Shown here in pieces: positions 28,927 through 37,473 of a stretch of DNA of 64,000 bases (positions are counted from its first letter, which is position 1; every line of letters begins with the position of its first letter). The position numbers and the translations under genes were made by a program. Below the pieces are notes generated by a model. That model did not search any database, was not told the DNA's origin, and saw only the letters and a list, made by a program, of their open reading frames with translations. This DNA comes from Phenylobacterium sp. LH3H17 (GTDB lineage Bacteria; Pseudomonadota; Alphaproteobacteria; Caulobacterales; Caulobacteraceae), in contig NZ_CP101283.1 in the NCBI RefSeq assembly GCF_024298925.1, positions 1,865,001-1,929,000 on the forward strand, in the 5' to 3' direction.

Positions 28927-29829
28927 CTAGCCCCAGGTTCCCGTGGCCAAGGTCGTCGGCGAATAGTCGCAGAATGTCCAGCGCAGCGGGACGGCCGCGC
29001 GACGGCGCCAGCCGCGCTCGACGGTGAAACGCCACAGGCGCTCTGCCCCCTCCAGGCCCGCACGCTGGTCCCAGAGCACCTCGGTGCGGCCCTGGAGTTG
29101 CGTCAGGTCGCCGGTCTCAAAGTCGGGGAACAGCAGGGCCGCGCGGGGTTCGGTCAGCAGGTTGCCCAGGGTGTTGAAGAACCGGTTGCCCCGGAAATCG
29201 GGGATGGTCAGGACGTCGCCCTCGATGCGAACGAAGCCCGGCCGCCCACCGCGATGGGAGATGTCGGCTCCGCCGTTCTCGCCGTCGGCGCGGGTGGCGA
29301 CGAAGAAGGTGTCGGCCGCCGCGACCGTTGCGCGGGCGTCCGCATCCAGGCCCACGAAGCGCTCCAGCGGGCCGGGCGTGCGGGGTGCAGCCTCGACACC
29401 GCGGGTCTGGATGTACTGCGGGCAGTTGCCGAAACTCTGGGCCAGATGGACGGCAATCCCGTCGTCGACGGTGGTGAGGCGTCCGTTGGCGCGGTTACGG
29501 CGGCGGTTGGAGAGGTCAAGGCCCAGCAGGCCCACCGGTGCGCCCGGCCGGAGCAGGGCCTGGGCAGGGTCCTGCGGGTCGGGGCGGACGGCGAGCCGCA
29601 GGGTCCGCTGGTCGGGGCTCGTGATGAAGCCGGGCGCACCGGTTAGCAGGGTGGCCGCCGGCCAGCCGCCGGCCTCGACCGTTCCCACGAACACATAGGC
29701 AAGACCCTCGAAGAAGGTCCGATGCTGATCCGGCATGAAATCGCGGATGCCGGCGCCGATCGGCGGGGCCTCCAGGCCCGCGCGGCGCTGGGCCTCACGC
29801 TCGCCAGCATGGAACGGGGCGGGGGCCAT
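28927..29829 (-). CDS. Pyridoxamine 5'-phosphate oxidase-like FMN-binding protein
   Basis: A 300-residue protein with a PNPOx-like split-barrel. FFEGLAYVFVGTVEAGGWPAATLLTGAPGF (about 39-68) is the flavin-side strand pair, and FVRIEGDVLTIPDFRGNRFFNTLGNLLTEPRAALLFPDF (about 196-234) is the second repeat. Such proteins bind FMN, haem or F420 and are often annotated as general stress or flavin reductase-like proteins. It lies 3 nt after the GST gene and 5 nt before the GNAT gene, in one transcript. Confidence 0.82.
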   Translation of the reverse strand: MAPAPFHAGEREAQRRAGLEAPPIGAGIRDFMPDQHRTFFEGLAYVFVGTVEAGGWPAATLLTGAPGFITSPDQRTLRLAVRPDPQDPAQALLRPGAPVGLLGLDLSNRRRNRANGRLTTVDDGIAVHLAQSFGNCPQYIQTRGVEAAPRTPGPLERFVGLDADARATVAAADTFFVATRADGENGGADISHRGGRPGFVRIEGDVLTIPDFRGNRFFNTLGNLLTEPRAALLFPDFETGDLTQLQGRTEVLWDQRAGLEGAERLWRFTVERGWRRRAAVPLRWTFCDYSPTTLATGTWG

Positions 29830-29832
29830 GGC

Positions 29833-30450
29833 TCAGGCCGGTTCCGGGATCGGCGAGGCCGGCAGCGGCTTGAACCAGGGCTGACCCTCGACACGGGCCA
29901 GCCAGGCGCGGACGGCGGAGTAGGGCTCGAGGGGGATCGCGCCCTCCGGAGCATGGGCCACGTAGGAATAGCAGGCGAGGTCAGCGATCGTCGGGTGGTC
30001 GGCGGCGAGATAGGTCGCGCCCTTCAGGTGCTGGTCCGTGAAGGCCAGCAGCCGTTCGGCGATCGCCTTGGCGCGGACCGGGTCGCCCGGCATGTTCCAT
30101 TGCAGGGCCATGCGCGCGGTGGCCGGGCCGTACATGACCTCGCCGGCGGCGATGGAAAGCCATCGCTGCATCCGCGCCGCTCCGACCGGATCGTTCAGCA
30201 GCCAGGAGCCGTCCGGATCGTAGCGCTTGGCGAGATAGACCAGGATGGCGTTGGAGTCGGCCAGGACCAGGTCGCCATCCTCCAGCACGGGAATCTGCCG
30301 CAGGGGATTGAGCTTGCCGTATTCGGGCGTGGCGCGAACGGCGGCGGAGGCCTCCCGGAACTCGAAATCGAGACCGAGGATGTGAAGCATGAGCTCTACG
30401 CGATGGGCGTGGCCGGACAGCGGTGTTCCGTGCAGGCGGATCTTGGACAT
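29833..30450 (-). CDS. Glutathione S-transferase
   Basis: A 205-residue GST with an N-terminal thioredoxin-like domain (KIRLHGTPLSGHAHRVELML, candidate catalytic Ser12; IPVLEDGDLVLADSNAILVYLA, about 53-74, glutathione gamma-glutamyl site) and an all-helical C-terminal domain with the N-capping motif TIADLACYSYVAH. It is the first gene of a three-gene operon and divergent from a LysR regulator, which probably controls it. Confidence 0.9.
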   Translation of the reverse strand: MSKIRLHGTPLSGHAHRVELMLHILGLDFEFREASAAVRATPEYGKLNPLRQIPVLEDGDLVLADSNAILVYLAKRYDPDGSWLLNDPVGAARMQRWLSIAAGEVMYGPATARMALQWNMPGDPVRAKAIAERLLAFTDQHLKGATYLAADHPTIADLACYSYVAHAPEGAIPLEPYSAVRAWLARVEGQPWFKPLPASPIPEPA

Positions 30451-30490
30451 GGACGTCTCCGTGGGATGGCGACGGACAGGTTAGGCATTG

Positions 30491-30545
30491 CGGAATTCCG
30501 GGTGAATGGTGCTAATTGGCAATTGACTATTCCAATTTTCGGAAT
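30491..30545. promoter_or_regulatory. LysR-type operator region between GST operon and lysR
   Basis: The 101-nt divergent spacer contains three nested dyads: a perfect palindrome CGGAATTCCG (30491-30500), AATTGG-N12-CCAATT (30514-30519/30532-30537) and ATTCC-N7-GGAAT (30529-30533/30541-30545). The last is close to lysR and of the T-N11-A kind bound by LysR regulators. The A+T-rich patch contrasts with the surroundings. This is the probable shared operator. Confidence 0.55.
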
Positions 30546-30551
30546 GATGCG

Positions 30552-31439
30552 ATGGATCGCCTGGATGAACTCGCGGTGTTCGTGGCCGTGCTGGAAACAG
30601 GCGGATTCGCTGCGGCCGCCCGCAAGCTGCGGCGCTCGCCCCCGGCCGTGACCCGGATCGTAGCCGGTCTGGAGGCCCGCGCCGGGGCGCGGCTGATCGA
30701 GCGCACAACCCGCAAGCTCAACCCCACCGAGGCAGGCCGCATCTTGGCGGAGAAGGCGCGCGGACTGCTGGCGGCCTATGAGGAGGCGCTGGCCCCGGAG
30801 GACGACGGCCCGCTGCGGGGGCTGATCACCCTCACCGCGCCCCTGGTGTTCGGCCGCCGGCACCTGACGCCGGTGGTGGCGAGCTTCCTCGACCTCCACC
30901 CCCAGGTCAGCGTCGACCTGGTTCTGCACGACCGCAATCTCGACCTGATCGAGGGCCAGATCGACCTGGCCCTGCGGATCGGCGCCCTGGCAGATTCCGG
31001 CTTGGTGGCGCGAAGGGTGGGGGAGGTGCGGCGCATCCTGGTGGCCTCGCCGGCCTATCTGGCGCGGCGCGGGACGCCGGCCAGGCCGAGCGATCTGACC
31101 GATCACGAGATCGTCTTGTCCGGTGTCCTGACCGGCGGCACGGAATGGCGGTTCCGTGACCAGGCGGTGCGGCTGACGCCCCGGCTGAGCGTCAACGAGG
31201 TCGACGCCGCCCTGATCGCCCTGCGCGCCGGCCACGGCATCGGCCGGCCGCTGTCGTACCAGGTGGCCGAGGATCTGGCCTCCGGGGCCTTGGTGCGCCT
31301 CTTGCCGCGGTTCGAGCCCGATCCCCTGCCGGTGCAGCTGGTGGCGCCCAGCCGCCACGTCTCGAGGAAGGTCCGCGCCTTCCTGGATCATGCGGTGGAG
31401 GCCTTGAGCGGCCTGGCGGTGATCCGGCCTGGCCCCTGA
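30552..31439 (+). CDS. LysR-family transcriptional regulator
   Basis: A 295-residue LysR regulator. The winged HTH is [41 protein letters not shown] (1-41); the effector-binding domain follows with [29 protein letters not shown] (about 98-126). The ATG at 30552 gives the conserved HTH start; an upstream in-frame extension to 30516 runs through the operator and is rejected. It is divergent from the GST-PNPOx-GNAT operon, its likely target. Confidence 0.92.
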   Translation: MDRLDELAVFVAVLETGGFAAAARKLRRSPPAVTRIVAGLEARAGARLIERTTRKLNPTEAGRILAEKARGLLAAYEEALAPEDDGPLRGLITLTAPLVFGRRHLTPVVASFLDLHPQVSVDLVLHDRNLDLIEGQIDLALRIGALADSGLVARRVGEVRRILVASPAYLARRGTPARPSDLTDHEIVLSGVLTGGTEWRFRDQAVRLTPRLSVNEVDAALIALRAGHGIGRPLSYQVAEDLASGALVRLLPRFEPDPLPVQLVAPSRHVSRKVRAFLDHAVEALSGLAVIRPGP

Positions 31440-31507
31440 TCGCGCGACATGGTTGCGCCGGCCAATTCGTCCGACTACCCCTTGGCCTCCACTGCGGGAG
31501 GCCGGGC

Positions 31508-33034
31508 GTGAAGCAGATCCTCGAAGAACTCGAACGCCGCCGTGCCGAGGCGCGTCTTGGTGGCGGCGAGCGTCGGATTGCGTCGCAGCACGCCAAGGGC
31601 AAGCTGACGGCGCGCGAGCGGCTGGACCTGTTGCTGGACGAAGGGTCGTTCGAGGAGTTCGACATGTTCGTCGAGCACCGGGCGAGCGACTTCGGGATGG
31701 CCGAGCAGAAGGTGGCCGGCGACGGGGTGGTGACCGGCTGGGGCAACATCAACGGCCGGCTGGTGTTCGTGTTCTCCAAGGACTTCACGGTGTTCGGGGG
31801 GTCGTTGTCGAACGCCCACGCCCAGAAGATCGTCAAGGTGCAGGAGCAGGCCCTGAAGGTGGGCGCCCCGATCATCGGGCTGTTCGACGCTGGCGGGGCG
31901 CGGATCCAGGAAGGGGTGGACGGGCTGGCCGGCTATGCCGACATCTTCCTGCAGAACACCCTGGCCTCAGGGGTGATCCCGCAGATCAGCGTGATCATGG
32001 GTCCCTGCGCCGGCGGCGACGTCTATTCCCCGGCGATCACCGACTTCATCTTCATGGTGAAGGACACCAGCTACATGTACGTCACCGGCCCCGACGTGGT
32101 CCGGACCGTGACCCACGAGGAGGTGACCCACGAGGAGCTGGGCGGCTACCGGGTGCACGCCATCAAGTCCGGCGTGGCCGACGGGGCCTTCGAGAACGAC
32201 CTGGAAGCCCTGACCCAGGTGCGTCGGCTGGTGGACTTCCTGCCGCTCTCCAACCGTGAGAAGCCGCCGGTGCGGCAGAGCTACGACGATCCGCTGCGCG
32301 AGGAGCCCAGCCTCGACACCCTGATCCCGGCCAACCCCAACAAGCCCTACGACATGAAGGAGCTGATCCTGAAGGTGGTGGACGAGGCCGACTTCTTCGA
32401 GATCGCCGACGGCTTCGCCAAGAACATCATCTGCGGCTTCGGGCGCATCGACGGCCAGCCGGTCGGCGTGGTCGCCAACCAGCCGCAGGTGCTGGCCGGG
32501 GTGCTGGACATCGATTCATCGCGCAAGGCCGCGCGCTTCGTGCGGTTCTGCGACGCCTTCGAGGTCCCGCTGGTGACCTTCGTCGACGTGCCGGGCTTCA
32601 TGCCGGGCACCAGGCAGGAGCAGGGCGGGCTGATCCGCCATGGGGCCAAGCTGCTGTTCGCCTATGCCGAGGCCACGGTGCCGAAGATCACGCTGATCAC
32701 CCGCAAGGCTTATGGCGGGGCCTATGACGTGATGAGCTCCAAGCACATCCGCGGCGACGTCAACTATGCCTGGCCCACCGCCGAGATCGCGGTGATGGGG
32801 GCCAAGGGGGCCGTGGAGATCATCTTCCGCAACGAGAGCCCCGAGGCCATCGCGCTGCGCGAGGCCGACTACAAGGCCCGCTTCGCCAACCCCTTCGTCG
32901 CCGCCTCCCGCGGCTATATCGACGACGTCATCATGCCCCACGCCACCCGACGCCGCATCGCCCGCGCGCTCAAGAACCTGCGCGGCAAGCAGCTCTCCAA
33001 TCCCTGGAAAAAACACGACAATATCCCGCTCTGA
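31508..33034 (+). CDS. pccB: Propionyl/acyl-CoA carboxylase, carboxyltransferase (beta) subunit
   Basis: A 508-residue carboxyltransferase subunit, transferring carboxyl from carboxybiotin to an acyl-CoA such as propionyl-CoA. Acyl-CoA site: [20 protein letters not shown] (about 119-138) and [15 protein letters not shown]; second half: [16 protein letters not shown] and [15 protein letters not shown] (about 398-412). A GTG start at 31508. The alpha/biotin subunit is at 37474, separated by about 4.4 kb of unrelated genes. Propionyl-CoA is the most likely substrate by family, but other short acyl-CoAs are possible. Confidence 0.92.
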   Translation: MKQILEELERRRAEARLGGGERRIASQHAKGKLTARERLDLLLDEGSFEEFDMFVEHRASDFGMAEQKVAGDGVVTGWGNINGRLVFVFSKDFTVFGGSLSNAHAQKIVKVQEQALKVGAPIIGLFDAGGARIQEGVDGLAGYADIFLQNTLASGVIPQISVIMGPCAGGDVYSPAITDFIFMVKDTSYMYVTGPDVVRTVTHEEVTHEELGGYRVHAIKSGVADGAFENDLEALTQVRRLVDFLPLSNREKPPVRQSYDDPLREEPSLDTLIPANPNKPYDMKELILKVVDEADFFEIADGFAKNIICGFGRIDGQPVGVVANQPQVLAGVLDIDSSRKAARFVRFCDAFEVPLVTFVDVPGFMPGTRQEQGGLIRHGAKLLFAYAEATVPKITLITRKAYGGAYDVMSSKHIRGDVNYAWPTAEIAVMGAKGAVEIIFRNESPEAIALREADYKARFANPFVAASRGYIDDVIMPHATRRRIARALKNLRGKQLSNPWKKHDNIPL

Positions 33035-33154
33035 GCGGCGAGGTGGATGACCGCAAGGCCCGTTAACCCATTCAGGCTGCATTCAGCCGCCAGGGCCCAG
33101 TCTGCCTCCTGAACCCGGCCCCCCGCCTTTGGATCGCGCCGGAAGGAGGTCACG

Positions 33155-33583
33155 ATGAACAAGACTCTTACCGCCGCGGTCGCGGCCCTCACCGTCGCCG
33201 GCGCTGTCGCCGGCGCCGCGGTTCCGGCCCAGGCGCAGTCCTATCGCTACGACAACCGATACGACCGCCGTCACAACGACAACAACAAGACCGAGACCGC
33301 CATCGTCGCCGGCATCGTCGGCCTTGCCCTGGGCGCCGCCCTGGGCAGCTCCAGCCGAAACGACAGGTCGCGCTACGACCGCTATGACAACCGCTACAGC
33401 AACCAGTACGGCTATGGGTACGGCAACTCGTACGGCAGTTCCTACGGCTACGCCCAGCCTTACGGCTACGCACAGCCCTACGCCTACGCCCAGCCGCGCT
33501 ATCGCGTCTGCACCACCCGCGAGCGGGTCTACGACCCGTATTCCGGTCGCCGGATGACCGTTCGCCGCGAGTACGCCTGCTAG
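33155..33583 (+). CDS. Secreted Tyr/Gly/Gln-rich protein with short repeats
   Basis: A 142-residue exported protein with a clear Sec signal (MNKTLTAAVAALTVAGAVAGAAVPAQAQ, cleavage after AQA). The mature part has a Gly/Ala-rich hydrophobic stretch (AIVAGIVGLALGAALGSS, about 48-65), a Tyr/Asn/Arg-rich region and a degenerate repeat of the unit YGYAQP (about 97-113), ending with two cysteines (VCTTRE...YAC) that could form a disulphide. No known function. GGAAGGAGG precedes the ATG, and a terminator follows 26 nt after the stop. Confidence 0.8.
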   Translation: MNKTLTAAVAALTVAGAVAGAAVPAQAQSYRYDNRYDRRHNDNNKTETAIVAGIVGLALGAALGSSSRNDRSRYDRYDNRYSNQYGYGYGNSYGSSYGYAQPYGYAQPYAYAQPRYRVCTTRERVYDPYSGRRMTVRREYAC

Positions 33584-33609
33584 GCAGGCCGACAACCACG
33601 CACACGTCA

Positions 33610-33637
33610 CCCCTCCGGTCCCTCCGGAGGGGTTTTT
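33610..33637 (+). terminator. Intrinsic terminator after the Tyr-rich protein gene
   Basis: CCCCTCCGG-TCCCT-CCGGAGGGG followed by TTTTTCTT: a 9-bp perfect stem at 33610-33618/33624-33632 with a 5-nt loop and U-tract. Confidence 0.88.
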
Positions 33638-33675
33638 CTTGTGCGCTCAGACGCCGAGCGTCGCGAAAACGTTAT

Positions 33676-33700
33676 GGAACAGGCCGTTGCGCCCGGTGTT
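33676..33700 (+). promoter_or_regulatory. Candidate EcfG/SigT-type general-stress promoter
   Basis: GGAAC (33676-33680) and TGTT (33697-33700) separated by 16 nt match the GGAAC-N16-CGTT pattern of the alphaproteobacterial general stress sigma factor except for one base. It lies 38 nt before the ATG of a BON-domain protein, a family often stress-induced (OsmY). Recognised by eye only. Confidence 0.4.
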
Positions 33701-33738
33701 GTCGGTTCACCAAGCCTTCAGAACAGGGAGAATGATCC

Positions 33739-34701
33739 ATGGCGGACCGTTGGACGGACGAACGTGAACCGTTGGACTGGCGCGAACGGCAGGAACGAGC
33801 GCAACGATACCGGCGCGGGGAGTACGGGGCCCAGGACTATGGATCCCAGGACTATGGCGATCGCAGCTTCCAGCCGCAGTCCGGCTACGGCCGGGAGGGC
33901 TCGCAGACACCGTCCGGTTACACGCGCGATGACCAGACGCGCGGCCCGGTGTTCGGCGAGCGCCAGACCGGGGCGGACTACACCGGACCCCGCTACGGCG
34001 CCGGTGGCTATTCCGGCTATAGCGGGCAGGACGATCGCGAGCGCGGCGGGCGGGTCCACGGCGACGATGGGCGTGAGCGGGTCTATCGCCCTGAAGCCCG
34101 CGTTGGCGCAAACCCCTACGGTGGCTTCTACGGATACGGCCAGGCACGGGTCGAGCGGCGGCCATCGCGCGACGATGAACATGCCTATCGCGTCGCCTAT
34201 GGCGATCGTCATCCCGACGACGAGGGTCGCTATGACAGCCGCCGCGACGACCGGCGCGACGATGGCAGGGACCGCAATTTCTGGGAGCGGGCGTCCGAGC
34301 GGGTGGCCTCGTGGTTCGGCGAAATGGATGACGATCGCCGGCCCTCCGAGCGGGAGGCCCATCGGGCCGCCCATCGCGGCCGCGGACCCACCGGCTACAA
34401 GCGCTCCGACGAGCGGATCAGCGAGGAGGTCCACGACCTGCTGACCGATGACCCCTGGGTCGACGCCAGCGGCATCGTGATCAGTGTTTCGGCCGGCGAG
34501 GTGACGCTGTCGGGCACGGTCGTGGAACGCGAGGCCAAGCACCGGGCCGAGCGGGTCGTGGAGAACCTGGCCGGCGTGACCCATGTGCAGAACAATCTGC
34601 GGGTCCAGAAGGCCAATCCCCTGACCGACGCGGGCCGCGGGTTCGGCGACAGCGCCAGCGCCGCCCAGATGGGCGAGGCGTCGACCAAGCGCACGAACTG
34701 A
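33739..34701 (+). CDS. BON-domain protein with long charged N-terminal region
   Basis: A 320-residue protein. Residues 1-220 are Asp/Arg/Tyr/Gly/Gln-rich and probably disordered (repeated YGAQDYGSQDYGDR-like and RRDDRRDDGRD runs). A single BON domain lies at about 230-300 (ERISEEVHDLLTDDPWVD, ISVSAGEVTLSGTVVEREAKHRAERVVENLAGV). BON domains bind phospholipid membranes and occur in OsmY-like stress proteins; no signal peptide is visible here, so it is probably cytoplasmic. GGGAG precedes the ATG. Confidence 0.82.
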   Translation: MADRWTDEREPLDWRERQERAQRYRRGEYGAQDYGSQDYGDRSFQPQSGYGREGSQTPSGYTRDDQTRGPVFGERQTGADYTGPRYGAGGYSGYSGQDDRERGGRVHGDDGRERVYRPEARVGANPYGGFYGYGQARVERRPSRDDEHAYRVAYGDRHPDDEGRYDSRRDDRRDDGRDRNFWERASERVASWFGEMDDDRRPSEREAHRAAHRGRGPTGYKRSDERISEEVHDLLTDDPWVDASGIVISVSAGEVTLSGTVVEREAKHRAERVVENLAGVTHVQNNLRVQKANPLTDAGRGFGDSASAAQMGEASTKRTN

Positions 34702-34739
34702 CCGCTTTCCCCTTCGCGTTTCGCTCCTAGATTGGCGGC

Positions 34740-35560
34740 GTGACGGGGTTCGCCTTCCAGCCCTGGCTCGACCGCTGGGAACTGGTTCCCGACGGCGAGG
34801 CCTTCTCGACCCCCTACACGGGGAGCCGGCTGCTGCCGGTGCGCCGCGAGGGCGCGCCGGCGATGCTGAAGCTCGCCACGGCGCCCGAGGAGCTGGCCGG
34901 CGGCGCGCTCATGGAATGGTGGGACGGGCAGGGCGCGGCGCCGGTGCTCGCCCGCCAGGGCGAGGCCCTGCTGTTGGAGCGGGCCACGGGCGGGCGTCCC
35001 TGGTCGAGATGGCCAAGTCTGACGATGGCGCCGCCACCAGGATTCTGTGTCGCGCGGCCATGGCGCTTCACGCGCCGCGCGCCGCCAGTCCTCCGGCGAG
35101 CCTGGTCCCTCTGCGCCGATGGTTCGCGGCGCTCGGACCAGGGACGGACCGGCACGGCGGAGTACTCGCCCTGGCCCACGCGACGGCGCAGGCCCTGCTG
35201 GATGCGCCGTGCGACGTTACGGTCCTGCACGGCGATATCCACCATGAGAACGTGCTCGATTTCGGGCCGAAGGGCTGGCTTGCCATCGATCCGAAGGGCT
35301 TGATCGGCGAGCGCGGCTTCGACTACGCCAACATCTTCTGCAACCCCGATCCCCTGGTCGCCGCGGCGCCGGAGCGGCTGCGCCGACAGGCGGAAGTGGT
35401 TGTCGAAACCACCGGCCAGGAACCCTGCCGGCTGCTGCAGTGGATCCTGGCCTATGCCGGCCTGTCGGCGAGTTGGACCCTGGAAGCCGCTAAGGGCCGC
35501 GACGAGGCGATGGCCGCGCTGTCCATCGCCGAGATCGCCGCCGCCGAGCTCGGCCTCTAG
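34740..35560 (+). pseudogene. Frameshifted aminoglycoside/hydroxyurea phosphotransferase, APH(6)-like
   Basis: The two halves of one kinase are in different frames. 34740 (GTG) to about 34997 encodes WLDRWELVPDGEAF...LLPVRREGAPAMLKLATAPEE...EALLLERATGGR. From about 34997 the next frame continues SLVEMAKSDDGAATRILCRAA through the catalytic loop VLHGDIHHENVLDFG and the DFG-equivalent LAIDPKGLIGERGFDYANIF to AAAELGL. A one-base loss in the G/C run around 34991-34999 explains it. The family phosphorylates streptomycin or hydroxyurea. It could be a real null allele or a sequence error. It overlaps the convergent SDR gene by 4 nt. Confidence 0.8.
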
Positions 35561-36528
35561 CCGCCCAGCCGCCAGCCGACCTCCGCGGCGAAGTCCTGGT
35601 AGAACTTCGGTTCGTAGGCGGCCTCGGGATCGCGCCGCACCCATTCATCCAGCTTGTGGGCGTCGTCGCCCACCAGGATGCGCCAGCGCTCAGCCTTGAC
35701 GCCGTCCAGGATCACCTTGGCGGCGGCGGCGGCGGTCATGGGAGCGTCCTCCAGGAAGCGGCGGGCGGCCTCCACGCTGAGGGCGCGGATGGCGTCGTCG
35801 CTGACCTCGGTCATGTCCATGCCGGCCGCCGCGGCCCGAGCGCGGGCCGCCGCGATGTCCTCGGCCGACATCTCGTCGGAATCGACTCCCGCCTGCACCT
35901 TGCGGGAATTGGCGACGATGGAGGTGCCGATGTGGCCCGGCATCACCACCGAACACTTGATGTGCGGGGCGGTCAGCCGCAGGTCGGTGATCAGGGCCTC
36001 GGTGAAGCCCTTCACCGCGAACTTCGCCGCCGCGTAGGAGGTGTGGGATGTGTTGGGGCCGATGGTGGCCCAGAAGCCGTTGACGCTGGACGTGTTGATG
36101 ATGTGCCCCTCGTCGGCGGCCATCAGCATCGGCAGGAAGGTGCGGACTCCCAGATAGACCCCGCCCCAGCAGACATTGAAGGTCTTCTCCCAGGCGGCGC
36201 GGCTGTCGGTGACCATGCTGCCGCCGCCGGCGATGCCCGCATTATTGAACAGCAGGTGGATGCGGTCAGTCTGCTGCTGTTCCTTCAGCTCCTCGCGGAA
36301 GGCGATGAGGGCGGCCTCCAGCGAGACGTCGGCGATATGGGTCGTGACCTTGGTGCCCTGGGGCGGGCCGTCAGCCTCGATCAGCCGCACGGTTTCGGCC
36401 ATGGCCTTGGCCGAGACGTCGCACATGGCGACATTGCAGCCCTCGGCGACCAGCTGGCGGGCCAGTTCGCGGCCCATCCCCGTGCCGCCGCCGGTGATCA
36501 CGGCGGTCTTACCTGCAAAGTCCTTCAC
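35557..36528 (-). CDS. SDR-family oxidoreductase
   Basis: A 323-residue classical short-chain dehydrogenase/reductase. The cofactor motif is TGGGTGMG (12-19), then NNAGIAGG (about 94-101), the catalytic Ser in INTSSVNGF and YAAAK (about 165-169). It is longer than the usual 250 residues because of an insertion/C-terminal region (AEDIAAARARAAAAGMDMTEVSDD onward, about 222-323), typical of a subgroup acting on larger or lipid-like alcohols. Substrate unknown. Confidence 0.88.
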   Translation of the reverse strand: MKDFAGKTAVITGGGTGMGRELARQLVAEGCNVAMCDVSAKAMAETVRLIEADGPPQGTKVTTHIADVSLEAALIAFREELKEQQQTDRIHLLFNNAGIAGGGSMVTDSRAAWEKTFNVCWGGVYLGVRTFLPMLMAADEGHIINTSSVNGFWATIGPNTSHTSYAAAKFAVKGFTEALITDLRLTAPHIKCSVVMPGHIGTSIVANSRKVQAGVDSDEMSAEDIAAARARAAAAGMDMTEVSDDAIRALSVEAARRFLEDAPMTAAAAAKVILDGVKAERWRILVGDDAHKLDEWVRRDPEAAYEPKFYQDFAAEVGWRLGG

Positions 36529-36595
36529 GGCGTCGCCTCCCTGGCGTTGTTTTCCGGGAGTCTAGCGCGGTTTCCCCGCAGTCCGCCAAGGGGGA

Positions 36596-37087
36596 TCAGG
36601 CCGGGGTCAGGTGGGCGTTGTCGCCCCGCTCCAGCGGATCGCGCAGGGGCTTGCCGTTCTGCACGAACTCCAGCGACACCGAGTTGATGCAGTAGCGCAG
36701 ACGGGTCGGCGGCGGCCCGTCCGGGAACACGTGGCCCTGGTGGCTGTCGCAGCGGGCGCAGCGGGTCTCGATGCGGACCATGCCGTAGCTGACGTCGCGC
36801 ACGCCCACCACGTGGGCTTCGTCATAGGGGGCGAAGAAGCTGGGCCAGCCGGTGCCGCTCTCGAACTTGGTCTTGGCCTGGAATAGCGGCAGGCCGCAGA
36901 GCCGGCAGCAATAGACCCCGTTCTCCTTGTTATCGAGCAGGCCGCCGCAGAAGGCGGCCTCCGTGCCGTGGTGCAGCAGCACCTCGGCCTCCTCGCGGCT
37001 GAGGCCGGCCTCGAGGGCCTGGCGTTCCGCCGCATCGGGGGCGGTGAGGTCGAATCCGGTGGGTGAGGAGGCGGCTGGTGTGCTCAT
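36596..37087 (-). CDS. msrB: Peptide-methionine (R)-S-oxide reductase
   Basis: MsrB, 163 residues, reducing methionine-R-sulfoxide in proteins. Zinc ligands are the CxxC pairs YCCRLCGLP and RCARCDSHQGHVF; the catalytic Cys is in RLRYCINSVSLEF. FESGTGWPSFFAP is the substrate loop. Start ATG at 37087; a TTG three codons earlier is less likely. No signal peptide, so cytoplasmic. Monocistronic, divergent from the YbjQ-like gene. Confidence 0.94.
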   Translation of the reverse strand: MSTPAASSPTGFDLTAPDAAERQALEAGLSREEAEVLLHHGTEAAFCGGLLDNKENGVYCCRLCGLPLFQAKTKFESGTGWPSFFAPYDEAHVVGVRDVSYGMVRIETRCARCDSHQGHVFPDGPPPTRLRYCINSVSLEFVQNGKPLRDPLERGDNAHLTPA

Positions 37088-37146
37088 GGGTCCCAATCTA
37101 AGTTGCCCGGCTTCGATACGAAAGTGCGCCGCCGGAGGATGCAGCC

Positions 37147-37467
37147 ATGATCACCAGCACGACCCCCACCATCGCCAACCGCGAGGTCGCCGAGACGCTC
37201 GGCGTGGTCAGTGGAGAGGCCATCATCGGCGCCCATATCTTTCGCGACCTGTTCGCCGGCATCACCAACATCATCGGCGGCCGGGCCGGGGGCTATGAGA
37301 AGGCCCTGCGCGAGGCCCGCGACATCTCGATCCGAGAGATGTGCGAGGAGGCCCAGCGCCTGGGCGCCGACGCCGTGGTGGGCGTGGACCTGGACTATGA
37401 GACCCTCGGCGTCGACAACGGCATGCTGATGGTGACCGCCGCCGGCACCGCCGTGAAGCTGCGCTAG
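37147..37467 (+). CDS. YbjQ/UPF0145-family protein
   Basis: A 106-residue protein of the YbjQ (UPF0145, heavy-metal-binding domain-like) family: [39 protein letters not shown] followed by [22 protein letters not shown] and a final [11 protein letters not shown]. These proteins form pentamers of unknown function. GGAGG about 8 nt before the ATG. It ends 6 nt before pccA, so the two may be co-transcribed. Confidence 0.88.
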   Translation: MITSTTPTIANREVAETLGVVSGEAIIGAHIFRDLFAGITNIIGGRAGGYEKALREARDISIREMCEEAQRLGADAVVGVDLDYETLGVDNGMLMVTAAGTAVKLR

Positions 37468-37473
37468 GATCTT

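Noticed and set aside
33361..33500. CRISPR-like or satellite repeat in the Tyr-rich gene
   Set aside because: The repetition is of codons for YGYAQP within an open frame and has no spacer-like unique segments.
37147..37467. Metal-resistance determinant
   Set aside because: YbjQ-type proteins are annotated as metal-binding by domain name only; no metal ligands or neighbouring efflux genes are present.
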